Assembly (NCBI RefSeq): GCF_022538115.1
Contig: NZ_JAKZAL010000004.1
Coordinates: 248,001-312,000, forward strand
Length of the DNA: 64,000 bases
Reading direction: 5' to 3'
Source of the DNA: Cognataquiflexum rubidum
Lineage (GTDB): Bacteria > Bacteroidota > Bacteroidia > Cytophagales > Cyclobacteriaceae
Part shown: positions 1 through 8,119 of the stretch, piece after piece
Numbering within the stretch: the first letter of the stretch is position 1
How the letters are laid out: each line of letters starts with the position of its first letter
Position numbers and translations under genes: made by a program
Notes under the pieces: model-generated
Told to the model about the DNA's origin: nothing
Database searches by the model: none
What the model saw: the letters and a program-made list of their open reading frames with translations, nothing else

Positions 1-1840
1 CTCCCGCCCAAACCCTGATTTCATTTCCTTTGGAGGCTTTGATACTCAACTTATTTTGTTCCAAACCCACCTCTAATAATTTGGGGAAATATGCAATACT
101 CCCCACCGCTCCTTCATTGTTTGTTCCCAGCCATTTCTTGTGAAAAGCTTCCAAATCGACAGGAATCAAATATTTTTCCTCTGATTCCTGAACCTGCACT
201 TCCTCATGATTCCACAGATCGACATAATGCCTATCGGATGCAGGTTTTTCAACTTCGAAAAGGTTTCCCAAAAATCCCTCAGGCTTAAGGCTGAAAATCG
301 TGTATACGGTTTTATTTTCTAAAGGCCATTTATTGACAAATACCTGGTCGACAAAAGTTGGAATCAAAGGAGTATATCCAAATGAAATAAAATTGAAATG
401 GTTTTCCCTCAAAATCCTCAAGGTCTTTCCAAAAAACCGGTAATCCTCCTCCATCCATTCAGGCCTTCCAGGTCTGAAAATATTCAGTTCAGTTCCATAT
501 CCGTTGAAAAATGAGGTGGCATATTCCCTTCTGATCCGGTCATAGGCCAATTCAGCCACCCTGAAAATGGCAAAATCCGGTTTGATCAGTTTGTTGAGGT
601 TTAGTAAAGGAGGATAATAAAGCGCATTGTGAACCCTTCCTGAAACAATCCCTGGCATGTCTTTGGGTACAGCCATCCCTTCACTGTACATGACTACGCC
701 AGGTTTTGCCAAGTCAGCAGCCTGCTGTATTTCACGGCTCGAACTCCCTTTGGTATCCAAGACTACGCCATCAGCTTTGGTTGCTTTAATCAGAGCTGTC
801 ATGCCCTCCAAATGCCCTTCTAACCGGGTACTTTCATCCCACGGGTTATAAGAGATAAAGAATTTGGTACCCAATCGATTCAGGCTGTCAGATATCGATG
901 CCAACTGTTCCAATCCACCCGGAAGATCTCTGAACAAATCCCACTGATTTCTTTGGTCTAATCCCAAAGTAGGCCAGGTAGGCCAGATTCCGATCACATC
1001 ATCCCCGCCAAACCATTCCTTGTTCCTTTGTTGAAAATCAAAAATGGTGAACCTCTCTCCTTCCCTATCATAAAAATCAGCATCCCAAGCCATCATTAAA
1101 TGCATGGCATAAGACTTCCGGATCCATTGCAGGTCTTCCCTTTGGTACATACTGTAGTCAAAATCATCCAAATCGTAAATGAACCTCTTTTGGAAAACAT
1201 GCTTCAATCCTTCCTGCCAACCGCCCGTAAAGGAATCTACATACATCCTGTAGCTGACATTGGAGTTGGGGGGCAAAACAGTCTCAAACCTTCTCCTTTG
1301 CGCCCCATCCCAATACTTGCGTCTCATTAGACCTGCAAATCCTTGATTTCCGACTTCAAAACTTGAATAGCCCAATTCCCAGGCATTGTCAGGGAGGATG
1401 ACATTGACCGGATCATATCCCGGCCTGAAGAGGTGGGAACGGGACAACCGGTGATCGCCTTTTCCGGTGATATAGACCTGATCTATTAAACCTCCAAACG
1501 GAATGAAATTTTCGACTTTCAGCGTATCTTCTGAAATATTGGAAAAAGTAAATACGGCAGTCCAGTTGTCTTGGCCATTCTTTACACTATCAATTCTCAA
1601 GGAAATCTGCCCATCCAAATTCCAAGACTTTTCATTCGGTGAAAAATCACTAGAATTCTTTTTTTCACCATTAAGCAGAAAAGAGAAAACAGGAACCGGG
1701 CGATTAATCTCGTTTTCTTGAATTCTTTTCAAATTCAGATTTCTATCCCAATCCAAAACAAAATTCTGTGAAAAAAGAAAAACAGGAAAAAGTTGAAACA
1801 GGAAGCTCAGAATTATGGGGAAAATCTTTCTTGTTTTCAT
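1..1840 (-). CDS. Secreted glycosidase-like protein, 3' end outside window
   Basis: An open frame begins at ATG 1838-1840 on the minus strand and runs through the left edge, giving 613 visible codons without a stop. The N-terminus (MKTRKIFPIILSFLFQLF, ending near FSQ) is a signal peptide. About 150 residues of beta-rich sequence follow, then a region resembling a (beta/alpha)8 glycosidase: a GGDDVIGIWPTWPTLG stretch, then FFISYNPWDE and ADGVVLDTKG strands that could carry acidic catalytic residues, and VMYSEGMAV. I do not recognise the exact family; GH36/GH31-like or DUF6259-like proteins are the closest in flavour. It is probably exported and acts on a glycan. The promoter should lie in the AT-rich gap upstream. 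Its existence as a gene is secure, its function only tentative. Confidence 0.7.
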   Translation of the reverse strand, partial: MKTRKIFPIILSFLFQLFPVFLFSQNFVLDWDRNLNLKRIQENEINRPVPVFSFLLNGEKKNSSDFSPNEKSWNLDGQISLRIDSVKNGQDNWTAVFTFSNISEDTLKVENFIPFGGLIDQVYITGKGDHRLSRSHLFRPGYDPVNVILPDNAWELGYSSFEVGNQGFAGLMRRKYWDGAQRRRFETVLPPNSNVSYRMYVDSFTGGWQEGLKHVFQKRFIYDLDDFDYSMYQREDLQWIRKSYAMHLMMAWDADFYDREGERFTIFDFQQRNKEWFGGDDVIGIWPTWPTLGLDQRNQWDLFRDLPGGLEQLASISDSLNRLGTKFFISYNPWDESTRLEGHLEGMTALIKATKADGVVLDTKGSSSREIQQAADLAKPGVVMYSEGMAVPKDMPGIVSGRVHNALYYPPLLNLNKLIKPDFAIFRVAELAYDRIRREYATSFFNGYGTELNIFRPGRPEWMEEDYRFFGKTLRILRENHFNFISFGYTPLIPTFVDQVFVNKWPLENKTVYTIFSLKPEGFLGNLFEVEKPASDRHYVDLWNHEEVQVQESEEKYLIPVDLEAFHKKWLGTNNEGAVGSIAYFPKLLEVGLEQNKLSIKASKGNEIRVWAG

Positions 1841-2253
1841 TTTTATTGGAATTGGAAGAGGTGAAAATCTTATTTCAGGAAATCGTGGGGCTTACTTTAA
1901 GGAAAATAAAAATAAATCGTCAGATATAGAGGAAAAATTTAATCCGAAAAATTTAAATCTATAAGTCCAAGGTAATTTTTTAGCTTCTAAAACCGCCACA
2001 AAAAATATTTTTCATTTTTTTTCATTTTTTTTTTGCCTTTCAGCTTCAGATGGTAGGAGTAAAAATGGCATTGGTATTCACAAAAGTTAAAGTTATAATT
2101 CTGGACTTAACTACAAAAAAACAAATAAATGCTGTTGGTAGCAAAGAATAACTGTTTCAAACTATTATTTGGTATTTTTGAGTAAAAACGATTTAAATAA
2201 ATATTTTACTGAATTAGCATATTTTTTATTTTGTTTATTTGGTTTCGTTTGTA

Positions 2254-2475
2254 TAGTTTTAACTCATCGATAAGGGAAAAAGGACTCATCACCCGACAGT
2301 TTTTCCTTTGTTCATTTAAAAGTAAATGAGGATTTAAAAGTTAATTCTCGGTTAATCTTATCTATCTCTAAAAAAAATCTTTTTTTCATTCAAAGAATTA
2401 TTTTTTTATCGACAATTAATTTTTTTGCTTAATTCACCCAATAAAAACCCTTCAATTCTGAAGGGTTTTTTGTTT
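2254..2475 (+). ncRNA. Candidate small RNA ending at an isolated terminator
   Basis: The 692-base gap between the divergent genes is very AT-rich and has no convincing ORF. On the plus strand it holds a TTTG (2230-2233) spaced 20 bases from TAGTTTTA (2254-2261), close to the Bacteroidota -33/-7 promoter (TTTG, TAnnTTTG). A hairpin with GGAAAAA/TTTTTCC arms (about 2275-2306), a CATTTA/TAAATG hairpin and then a strong intrinsic terminator (2443-2472) follow. No plus-strand gene lies upstream, so the terminator would close a transcript of about 200 bases starting near 2267. This is inference from arrangement only. The terminator could instead serve reverse-strand transcription running past trmB. 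Confidence 0.3.
2443..2472 (+). terminator. Intrinsic terminator without an upstream plus-strand gene
   Basis: Perfect 12-bp stem (AAAAACCCTTCA / TGAAGGGTTTTT) with a 4-base loop, followed by TGTTTTTTT. The reverse strand also has a T-rich tail, so it may work both ways. It sits 60 bases before the GNAT gene start. Confidence 0.7.
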
Positions 2476-2532
2476 TTTTGGTGATATAAAAACCTTACCA
2501 AAAATCAGTCCTCGCCTTATACCCTATTCTCT

Positions 2533-3036
2533 ATGATTGAAATTGTCAAAGCTTCATCGGAAGAACTTTATTTCGTCCAAAAAATAGCCCATCAAACTTG
2601 GCCCGTGGCTTTTTCGAATATTCTTACGCCTGATCAAATTAGCTTTATGCTGAATTGGATGTATGACCTCAAGGCATTGGAACAGCAGGTCAATGAAAAA
2701 GGACATGTTTTTTTACTGGCCAAAGAAGAGGATTCATTTTTGGGATTTGCTGCCTATGAAGTCCATTGCAAGGATCAGAAAAAAACCAAGATCCATAAAA
2801 TCTACATCCTACCGGATACGCAGGGAAAAGGGATTGGGAAAAAGTTGATCAGCCACGTCATGGACATTGCCTTAAGGAATGGAGATAAGTTTTTATACCT
2901 TAATGTGAACAGGTTTAATGAAAAAGCCATTTCATTTTACAAGCACATCGGATTTTATGAAGCTTATAGAGAAGTGATCGACATCGGAAACGGGTTTATC
3001 ATGGATGACATTGTGATGGAGATGAAAATAAATTAA
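2533..3036 (+). CDS. GNAT family N-acetyltransferase
   Basis: A 167-residue protein of normal GNAT length, predicted cytosolic. The acetyl-CoA pyrophosphate-binding motif is visible as IYILPDTQGKGIGKKLI (about residues 96-112), and the C-terminal NEKAISFYKHIGFYEAYRE segment is the usual motif B. It should transfer an acetyl group from acetyl-CoA to an amine of a small molecule or protein; the substrate cannot be read. The gene stands alone: a strong terminator precedes it and a palindromic repeat follows it directly. The ATG at 2533 is the first in frame and has no obvious Shine-Dalgarno, which is common in this phylum. Confidence 0.88.
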   Translation: MIEIVKASSEELYFVQKIAHQTWPVAFSNILTPDQISFMLNWMYDLKALEQQVNEKGHVFLLAKEEDSFLGFAAYEVHCKDQKKTKIHKIYILPDTQGKGIGKKLISHVMDIALRNGDKFLYLNVNRFNEKAISFYKHIGFYEAYREVIDIGNGFIMDDIVMEMKIN

Positions 3037-3258
3037 AATATATGGTTATCCGCCTTCTTACCAGAATAGGATTACTTACAGAATGGTCTCGGCAGGCTCG
3101 ACCACCGGAATTTATTGATATTGAAGGGGGGTGGTAGAAATGCGGCTTTGCCGCATTTCTACCACCCCCCTCTGATCTCACGATATCCGTTCACCGAGCT
3201 TGCCGAGGTGGAGAAAAATGATATTTGGCTACTGGTATAAAAGAGGATAATCATATTA
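3037..3258. repeat. Nested palindromic REP/MITE-like element
   Basis: Almost the whole gap between the GNAT gene and trmB folds on itself in three nested arms: outer 3041-3051 with 3245-3255 (one mismatch), middle 3088-3100 with 3195-3207 (one mismatch; CTCGGCAGGCTCG against CGAGCTTGCCGAG), and inner 3126-3146 with 3150-3170, a perfect 21-bp stem with a 3-base loop. The outer arm (TATGGTTATCC followed by GC) recurs after stop codons at about 27641 and 29502. It carries no ORF, so if mobile it would be non-autonomous. It may also end transcripts from both flanking convergent genes. Confidence 0.7.
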
Positions 3259-3265
3259 AAATAAA

Positions 3266-3928
3266 TCAACCTATAAACCTGAATTTCAAATACTTGATTT
3301 TTTCGCCTTTCTCACTGAACATTTTCTCATACTTTGTCTGGATGCCGTGATGCTCGTCCTTGAAGGGAGAAGCATAAAAATCATGCGTATGGATCAAAAT
3401 TTCACAGTCAGGCCGGCTTTGTATCAACTCCAAAGTGTAATCAAATAATCCTGTATTATCGGTTTTGAAGTGGATGATTCCACTTTTCTCCAATAACGGT
3501 TTATACATTTCGAGAAATTTTGGAGAAGTCAGACGGCGCTTTTCATCTCCATCCCGGGGAAACGGATCAGGAAATGTAATCCACAATTCAGCAATTTCTC
3601 CTTGGTCAAAATGCCTTTCCAATAACTGAATTTGGGTTCTCAAAAAGGCCACATTGTGCAATCCTTCTGCTATGGCAATGGTACTTCCTTTCCAGATTCT
3701 TGATCCTTTGATATCCACCCCGATAAAATTGCTGCCTGGATATTCCCTCGCCAAACCAACAGTAAACTCCCCTCTTCCACATGCCAATTCTACGACTACA
3801 GGATTTTCATTTTCAAATTGAACAGATTTCCAATGTCCCTTGATCGTTTCAAAGAGTTCTTTTCCGGGTTGGATGACATTACGGCTTTGTTCATTTTCTT
3901 TGAACCTTTCCAGTTTTCTTCTGCTCAT
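3266..3928 (-). CDS. trmB: tRNA (guanine-N7-)-methyltransferase
   Basis: A 220-residue cytosolic enzyme that uses S-adenosylmethionine to form 7-methylguanosine at position 46 of tRNAs. The SAM-binding motif is ELACGRGEFT (about residues 48-57), with IGVDIKG as the next acidic strand. The family hallmark appears as ITFPDPFPRD (about 117-126), and HFKTDN and the C-terminal TKYEKMFSEKG match the TrmB active-site region. It starts 2 bases after the folC stop, so it is the last gene of the operon and probably translationally coupled. Length is normal. The assignment is firm. Confidence 0.95.
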   Translation of the reverse strand: MSRRKLERFKENEQSRNVIQPGKELFETIKGHWKSVQFENENPVVVELACGRGEFTVGLAREYPGSNFIGVDIKGSRIWKGSTIAIAEGLHNVAFLRTQIQLLERHFDQGEIAELWITFPDPFPRDGDEKRRLTSPKFLEMYKPLLEKSGIIHFKTDNTGLFDYTLELIQSRPDCEILIHTHDFYASPFKDEHHGIQTKYEKMFSEKGEKIKYLKFRFIG

Positions 3929-3930
3929 GA

Positions 3931-5220
3931 TTACAAATCGTTGATTTCGGCGACGACAAAAGTACTTCCGCCGATAAATATTAAATCTTGTTTTGAAGCC
4001 AAGCCCTTGGCCTTTTCGATGGCTGAATTCACATCCCTGACTATTTCACCTTCCAAACCTGCTTCAAAGGCCTTTTTAGCCAATTCCTCTGCATCCATTG
4101 CTCTCGGTATAGTAGCCTGACAGAAAATGTACCAGGCGTCCTTAGGAAGGATAGAAAGTACTTTTGCAATATCCTTGTCATTCACCATACCAATGACCAT
4201 AAAAAGTTGATTGAAAGCCAACTCATTGATCTGTTCTACAATCAACCTGATCCCATCTTCATTATGGCCTGTATCGCAAACAATCAATGGATTTTCTCCC
4301 AAAATCTGCCATCTCCCCTTTAAGCCGGTATTGGAAACAATACTTGACAATCCCTTTTTTACCTGGTTATCTTCGATTTTCCAACCCAAAGTGTTGAGAA
4401 TTTTGATGGTCTGAAGGATTCCTGCGAGGTTCTTTTCCTGGTAATTGCCATGAAGGTCAATTTGGATGGTATACTGGTTTCCTTCATCTGAGATCTCAAA
4501 TGATCTCTTGCCGTCTGAATTCTTTCCTGATCTTTTGACCTGAATATAATCTTCGGCAAAATATATGGGTGATTGCGCTTCCGCTGCTTTGCTTTGGAAA
4601 ACAGAAAAAGTTTCTTGCTGCTTTTGGCTTATTACCACCGGTATTCCCAACTTGATGATTCCTGCTTTTTCAGCTGCTATCAGCGGAAGAGTATCACCCA
4701 AAAACTGCATATGGTCATAACTGATATTGGTAATCACTGAAACTTCAGGCATCACCACATTTGTAGAGTCCAATCTTCCACCCATACCGACTTCGATCAC
4801 TGCAATGTCAACTTTCTCCTTGGCAAAATACCAAAATGCCATGCCTACAGTCATTTCAAAAAAACTCGGTTTTAATTCTTCCAAAAAAGTCTTGTAATCT
4901 TCTACAAATTCAACAACCTCATTTTCAGGAATGTCTATTCCATTGATTTTGATCCTTTCTGTGAATGATTTAAGATGGGGAGAAGTATATAATCCAACTT
5001 TATATCCCGCTTCCATCAGAACAGAACAAAGTGCATGCGAAGTGCTTCCTTTGCCATTTGTGCCTGCCACATGGATACATTTTAACTTTCTCTCGGGATT
5101 ACCAAGATGGGCACAAAGTGCATGGGTGTTATTCAAATCATTTTTAAATGCTGCGGCTCCGATCCTCTGAAACATCGGTAAAGCATTGAACAGATAGTCC
5201 AACGTCTCTTGGTAAGTCAT
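3931..5220 (-). CDS. folC: Bifunctional folylpolyglutamate / dihydrofolate synthase
   Basis: A 429-residue Mur-ligase-fold enzyme that adds glutamate to dihydropteroate and to reduced folates using ATP. The P-loop HVAGTNGKGSTSHALC (about residues 50-65), the TSPHL motif, EVGMGGRLDSTN and the ISYDHMQFLGDT segment are all FolC signatures; CDTGHNEDG lies in the C-terminal domain. It begins 3 bases after the TonB/TolA-like gene and ends 2 bases before trmB. Location directly behind ExbB-ExbD-TonB-like genes is common in Bacteroidota (general knowledge), and co-transcription is inferred from spacing. Confidence 0.95.
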   Translation of the reverse strand: MTYQETLDYLFNALPMFQRIGAAAFKNDLNNTHALCAHLGNPERKLKCIHVAGTNGKGSTSHALCSVLMEAGYKVGLYTSPHLKSFTERIKINGIDIPENEVVEFVEDYKTFLEELKPSFFEMTVGMAFWYFAKEKVDIAVIEVGMGGRLDSTNVVMPEVSVITNISYDHMQFLGDTLPLIAAEKAGIIKLGIPVVISQKQQETFSVFQSKAAEAQSPIYFAEDYIQVKRSGKNSDGKRSFEISDEGNQYTIQIDLHGNYQEKNLAGILQTIKILNTLGWKIEDNQVKKGLSSIVSNTGLKGRWQILGENPLIVCDTGHNEDGIRLIVEQINELAFNQLFMVIGMVNDKDIAKVLSILPKDAWYIFCQATIPRAMDAEELAKKAFEAGLEGEIVRDVNSAIEKAKGLASKQDLIFIGGSTFVVAEINDL

Positions 5221-5223
5221 GGA

Positions 5224-6183
5224 TTAATCGACTTTGATGATAAAAGTGATTTTACCGGTTGAATAATCGGCCGTCGGATTACCGGATTGACGTTTGAAAT
5301 TGACTTGATTTACCACTGTTCTATAATAAGCCAAAACTTCATTGGACACATTATACTCCAATGGAACAGCCTGCACGATTTTGCCATTGTCATCAACGGT
5401 TATTTTAAAAACGATTTTCCCGTTTCGGGTAGATACATTGTCCCTGATGTTTGGTCTAGAGGCAAAATCCCATCCTGCAAGTTCAAGACCAACACCTGAA
5501 GCCGGTCCGGGATTTCCTTCCCCTGATCCTGAACCCATTATTGCCCTTCCGTCAACAGTGCCTGTCGGTTTTCCTTCATCCCCTTTTTGGGTGGAAGATC
5601 CTTGTGCACTTCCTGAGGCTGGTTTTGAACCTGTACCTGAAGTTCCTCCTGCTCCAAAAATTGCTCGCTGATCAATCTTTGGTTTTTCTGCTGCTTTAGT
5701 AGTAGTTTTCTCTGCTTCAGCAGTGGAAGGTTGGGTCACAGGAGTAGGCTCCTTTTTGGCCGGACTTGGATCTTTGCTTGCCGTACTAGATTTTTCACTT
5801 GCCTTTATCGGGCTTGGGGCTTTGGATGGGGACTCGTAAGTTGTTTTGGCAGGGGAAGATTTAGGTTTTGCAGCCTCAGTTTTTGGTTCGGAAACAGGTA
5901 CAGAAGATTCGACAGGTTTGGTGGCTTGTTCCCCCGGTGCAGGAGATTCGGTATTATTGGTGAGGGTTTCAGATGCAGGCGTAGTGGTTTGGTTATTTCC
6001 GCTGCCTTGGTCCGTAAATCCCAAATTCAATTCCATGCCGTAGGTTGGAAGCGGCGGAATTTGTTCTTTCCATACCACGATAAAATAGATAGCAATCAAC
6101 AACAGCACATTCACCAAAATGGTGATGATCAGCGCTTTTCTTTTGTTTTCAGCTTCTTGGTTATCTGTTTCCCAAATCTGCAT
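5224..6183 (-). CDS. TonB/TolA-like energy transducer
   Basis: A 319-residue protein with a short cytoplasmic N-terminus, one membrane anchor (about residues 17-40, ALIITILVNVLLLIAIYFIV) and a long periplasmic linker rich in Pro, Ser, Thr, Lys and Glu (about 60-215). Its folded C-terminal domain ends in GKITFIIKVD. It would transmit proton-motive force from the ExbB/ExbD motor across the periplasm. The linker is of the extended TonB/TolA type, but the C-terminus lacks the usual TonB YP motif, so TolA-like work on envelope constriction or outer-membrane tethering is as likely as TonB transport. It sits 1 base after exbD. Confidence 0.8.
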   Translation of the reverse strand: MQIWETDNQEAENKRKALIITILVNVLLLIAIYFIVVWKEQIPPLPTYGMELNLGFTDQGSGNNQTTTPASETLTNNTESPAPGEQATKPVESSVPVSEPKTEAAKPKSSPAKTTYESPSKAPSPIKASEKSSTASKDPSPAKKEPTPVTQPSTAEAEKTTTKAAEKPKIDQRAIFGAGGTSGTGSKPASGSAQGSSTQKGDEGKPTGTVDGRAIMGSGSGEGNPGPASGVGLELAGWDFASRPNIRDNVSTRNGKIVFKITVDDNGKIVQAVPLEYNVSNEVLAYYRTVVNQVNFKRQSGNPTADYSTGKITFIIKVD

Positions 6184-6184
6184 A

Positions 6185-6577
6185 CTACTTATAGGGTTGT
6201 GTTGCGATTGAAACGTTTGCTTCTAAACTTGCAGCGATGCCTCCGATTTCAACCAAATATTCCACCGGAACCTGCTTGTCAATATGTAGGACTACCTGCC
6301 CTTTTTTTTCCTTAAGAAGAGTGGTAAGTTCAGATTTGATCTGATCCCTGCTTACTACCCTATCATTAACGGAAAACTTGAGGTCTTTGGTTACCGTCAC
6401 GGTCACTTCCTGCATGATAATATCCGAAGTTTCGCTTGATGGCAAATTCACAGGAAGCCCTGAAGGGGTAATAAAAGAAGAAGTCAACATGAAAAAAATC
6501 AATAACAGGAAGATAATATCTGTCATGGATGACATGCTGAAAGCGGCATCTACTTTATGTTTGGATTGTAAGCCCAT
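6185..6577 (-). CDS. exbD: ExbD/TolR family biopolymer transport protein
   Basis: A 130-residue inner-membrane protein with one N-terminal membrane helix (about residues 17-38) and a periplasmic domain. Asp20 in SSMTDIIFLLLIF is the conserved proton-pathway residue of ExbD/TolR. Together with the neighbouring ExbB/TolQ protein it should form the proton-driven motor that powers the TonB/TolA-like partner. The gaps to both neighbours are a single base, so it is surely co-transcribed. ExbD and TolR cannot be told apart by sequence alone; context favours a Tol-like role. Confidence 0.93.
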   Translation of the reverse strand: MGLQSKHKVDAAFSMSSMTDIIFLLLIFFMLTSSFITPSGLPVNLPSSETSDIIMQEVTVTVTKDLKFSVNDRVVSRDQIKSELTTLLKEKKGQVVLHIDKQVPVEYLVEIGGIAASLEANVSIATQPYK

Positions 6578-6578
6578 A

Positions 6579-7271
6579 TTATTTATCCTGTAATAAGTCT
6601 ATGAATTCCACAGAGGTATATTCCATACTGTGGACTAATTTGGAAACCTGACTGACCAGGTAATTATAACCTAAGTAGGCAATAATCCCCACTACCAAAC
6701 CTGCGGCTGTGGTTATCATCGCTTCATAGATCCCTGTTGACAATAATTTGGGGGAAACCATTCCCTCCTCCTGTGCCACTGCAATAAACGCCTGGATCAT
6801 TCCCGTCACCGTTCCCAAGAAACCAATCATGGGGGCAGCACCTGCAACAGTAGCCAAAATCCCCAGATTTTTTTCCAGCTTATAGATTTCTATTTTTCCG
6901 ACATTCTCAATGGAAACTTCAATGTTTTTCAGAGGACTTCCAATCCTTTCCAAGCCTTTGGCAATCATGCTCGCAACAGGTGTACTTTCACCCTGACAAA
7001 GAAATTTTGCTTGGTCCACTTTGCCGCTCTGCACCAAAATTTTGATTTGGTCCATCAGGTGTTTGGGAGATTTTGCCGCTTTGCGGAGGGTAATCAGTCT
7101 TTCCACAAAAATAAAAACCGCGATTACAAAAAGAATGTATAGCGGGATCATCATGTATCCACCTTTGATCAATAAGTCAAGCAACCCGATACTTGGTTTG
7201 CCAGGTTCCATCAAAGAAAGAGAATCAGCCATCATTTGGCCATCGGTACTCAAGGTTTGTGCTAAAATCAT
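6579..7271 (-). CDS. exbB: MotA/TolQ/ExbB family proton channel
   Basis: A 230-residue inner-membrane protein with three membrane helices (about residues 36-58, 131-155 and 175-198). The region LEKNLGILATVAGAAPMIGFLGTVTGMIQAF is the signature of the family; the extended cytoplasmic stretch between helix 1 and helix 2 is also typical. It forms the pentameric channel of the motor. The gene starts one base after the SPOR-domain gene ends and precedes exbD by one base. An alternative name is tolQ. Confidence 0.93.
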   Translation of the reverse strand: MILAQTLSTDGQMMADSLSLMEPGKPSIGLLDLLIKGGYMMIPLYILFVIAVFIFVERLITLRKAAKSPKHLMDQIKILVQSGKVDQAKFLCQGESTPVASMIAKGLERIGSPLKNIEVSIENVGKIEIYKLEKNLGILATVAGAAPMIGFLGTVTGMIQAFIAVAQEEGMVSPKLLSTGIYEAMITTAAGLVVGIIAYLGYNYLVSQVSKLVHSMEYTSVEFIDLLQDK

Positions 7272-7272
7272 G

Positions 7273-8022
7273 TTAATATTTCAAAATCCAAGTAGATTCA
7301 TTAAAGTCAGCTTTGGCTGCTGCCAATGCTTCGGTTGCAGATTTAAAACTGCTGTACTTTCCAACGGAAAGACGGTAATTTCTGGTATCTCCAGATGGAA
7401 AAATCAGCCAGATATCTTTTCCTTTTTCTAAAAAGACCTGAGCTTCTTCCCTTGCTATTTTTTCATTGGGAAGACTGGCGACTACCAAATGGTAATAGCT
7501 GACGTCTTCTTTGGCATTCAATACGATCAGCTTTCCACCTGAGGCCGTAGAGTTGGTCGGTGCTGGAATTACTGCGGGAGGTGTTTCCACAACATTAACA
7601 GGAAGGCTATCCGCTACAGATTCAGGAAGATTCTCGATTTCAATTTGGGGCTCCACTTGTGGTGTTTCGATTTTTTCTTCTGTTACTTCGGATGTTTCGG
7701 TTTTCCCGTTTTGTCCAGGACTATAATAAAGGAAATAAGCCATTGAAGCCAAAACAACCAAAATCAATACAACCAGACTGAGTAACAAAGGAACCCTGTT
7801 TTTTTCTTTCTTAGGTTTTTCTTTTGATTTGTGTTGGATGGCAGCAGGTGGGACAACAGAACTTTCTGAGGTTTCTTTTGGAACGGATCCCTTTTCCTTA
7901 TCTTCATCTGAAAGAGCAAAAGTTTCATTCTGCAAAGGATTCTGTAAGGGCTCGACTTTCACAAAAGGAAAGCCATAGTCTTTATCGTCTGAATTGGGGG
8001 TATTTTCAGGATCCTTTTTCAT
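7273..8022 (-). CDS. SPOR-domain membrane protein
   Basis: A 249-residue bitopic protein. An acidic, charged cytoplasmic N-terminus (1-75) leads to one membrane helix (about 77-102, RVPLLLSLVVLILVVLASM). A Glu/Pro/Thr-rich periplasmic linker follows, and then a C-terminal SPOR domain (about 178-249), with YYHLVVASLPNEKIAREEA and YRLSVGKYSSFKSATEALA. SPOR domains bind glycan strands stripped of stem peptides at division septa (established). Its place at the head of the ExbB-ExbD-TonB block suggests that this motor works at the septum, as Tol-Pal does. The function is inferred from domain and context. Confidence 0.85.
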   Translation of the reverse strand: MKKDPENTPNSDDKDYGFPFVKVEPLQNPLQNETFALSDEDKEKGSVPKETSESSVVPPAAIQHKSKEKPKKEKNRVPLLLSLVVLILVVLASMAYFLYYSPGQNGKTETSEVTEEKIETPQVEPQIEIENLPESVADSLPVNVVETPPAVIPAPTNSTASGGKLIVLNAKEDVSYYHLVVASLPNEKIAREEAQVFLEKGKDIWLIFPSGDTRNYRLSVGKYSSFKSATEALAAAKADFNESTWILKY

Positions 8023-8048
8023 TATCGGTTTAAATCTTTAAAGCCTTG

Positions 8049-8078
8049 CAAACTAAATGAAATGGGTGAATTGGCAAA
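8049..8078 (-). promoter_or_regulatory. Possible promoter of the SPOR-exbBD-tonB-folC-trmB block
   Basis: Read on the minus strand, TTTG (8078-8075) is separated by 19 bases from TAGTTTG (8055-8049), close to the Bacteroidota TTTG-N19-21-TAnnTTTG promoter, with one base missing from the -7 spacer. It lies about 27 bases upstream of the SPOR gene start, in the only sizeable gap of the gene train. Confidence 0.35.
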
Positions 8079-8119
8079 TTGGTTTTTGAACAAAGGTATC
8101 AATCAAAGCCAAAGTAAAT

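Noticed and set aside
5731-6315. Open frame of 194 codons on the plus strand
   Set aside because: It is the antisense shadow of the Pro/Ser/Lys-rich linker of the TonB/TolA-like gene; composition is Arg/Phe/Cys-rich and unlike a protein.
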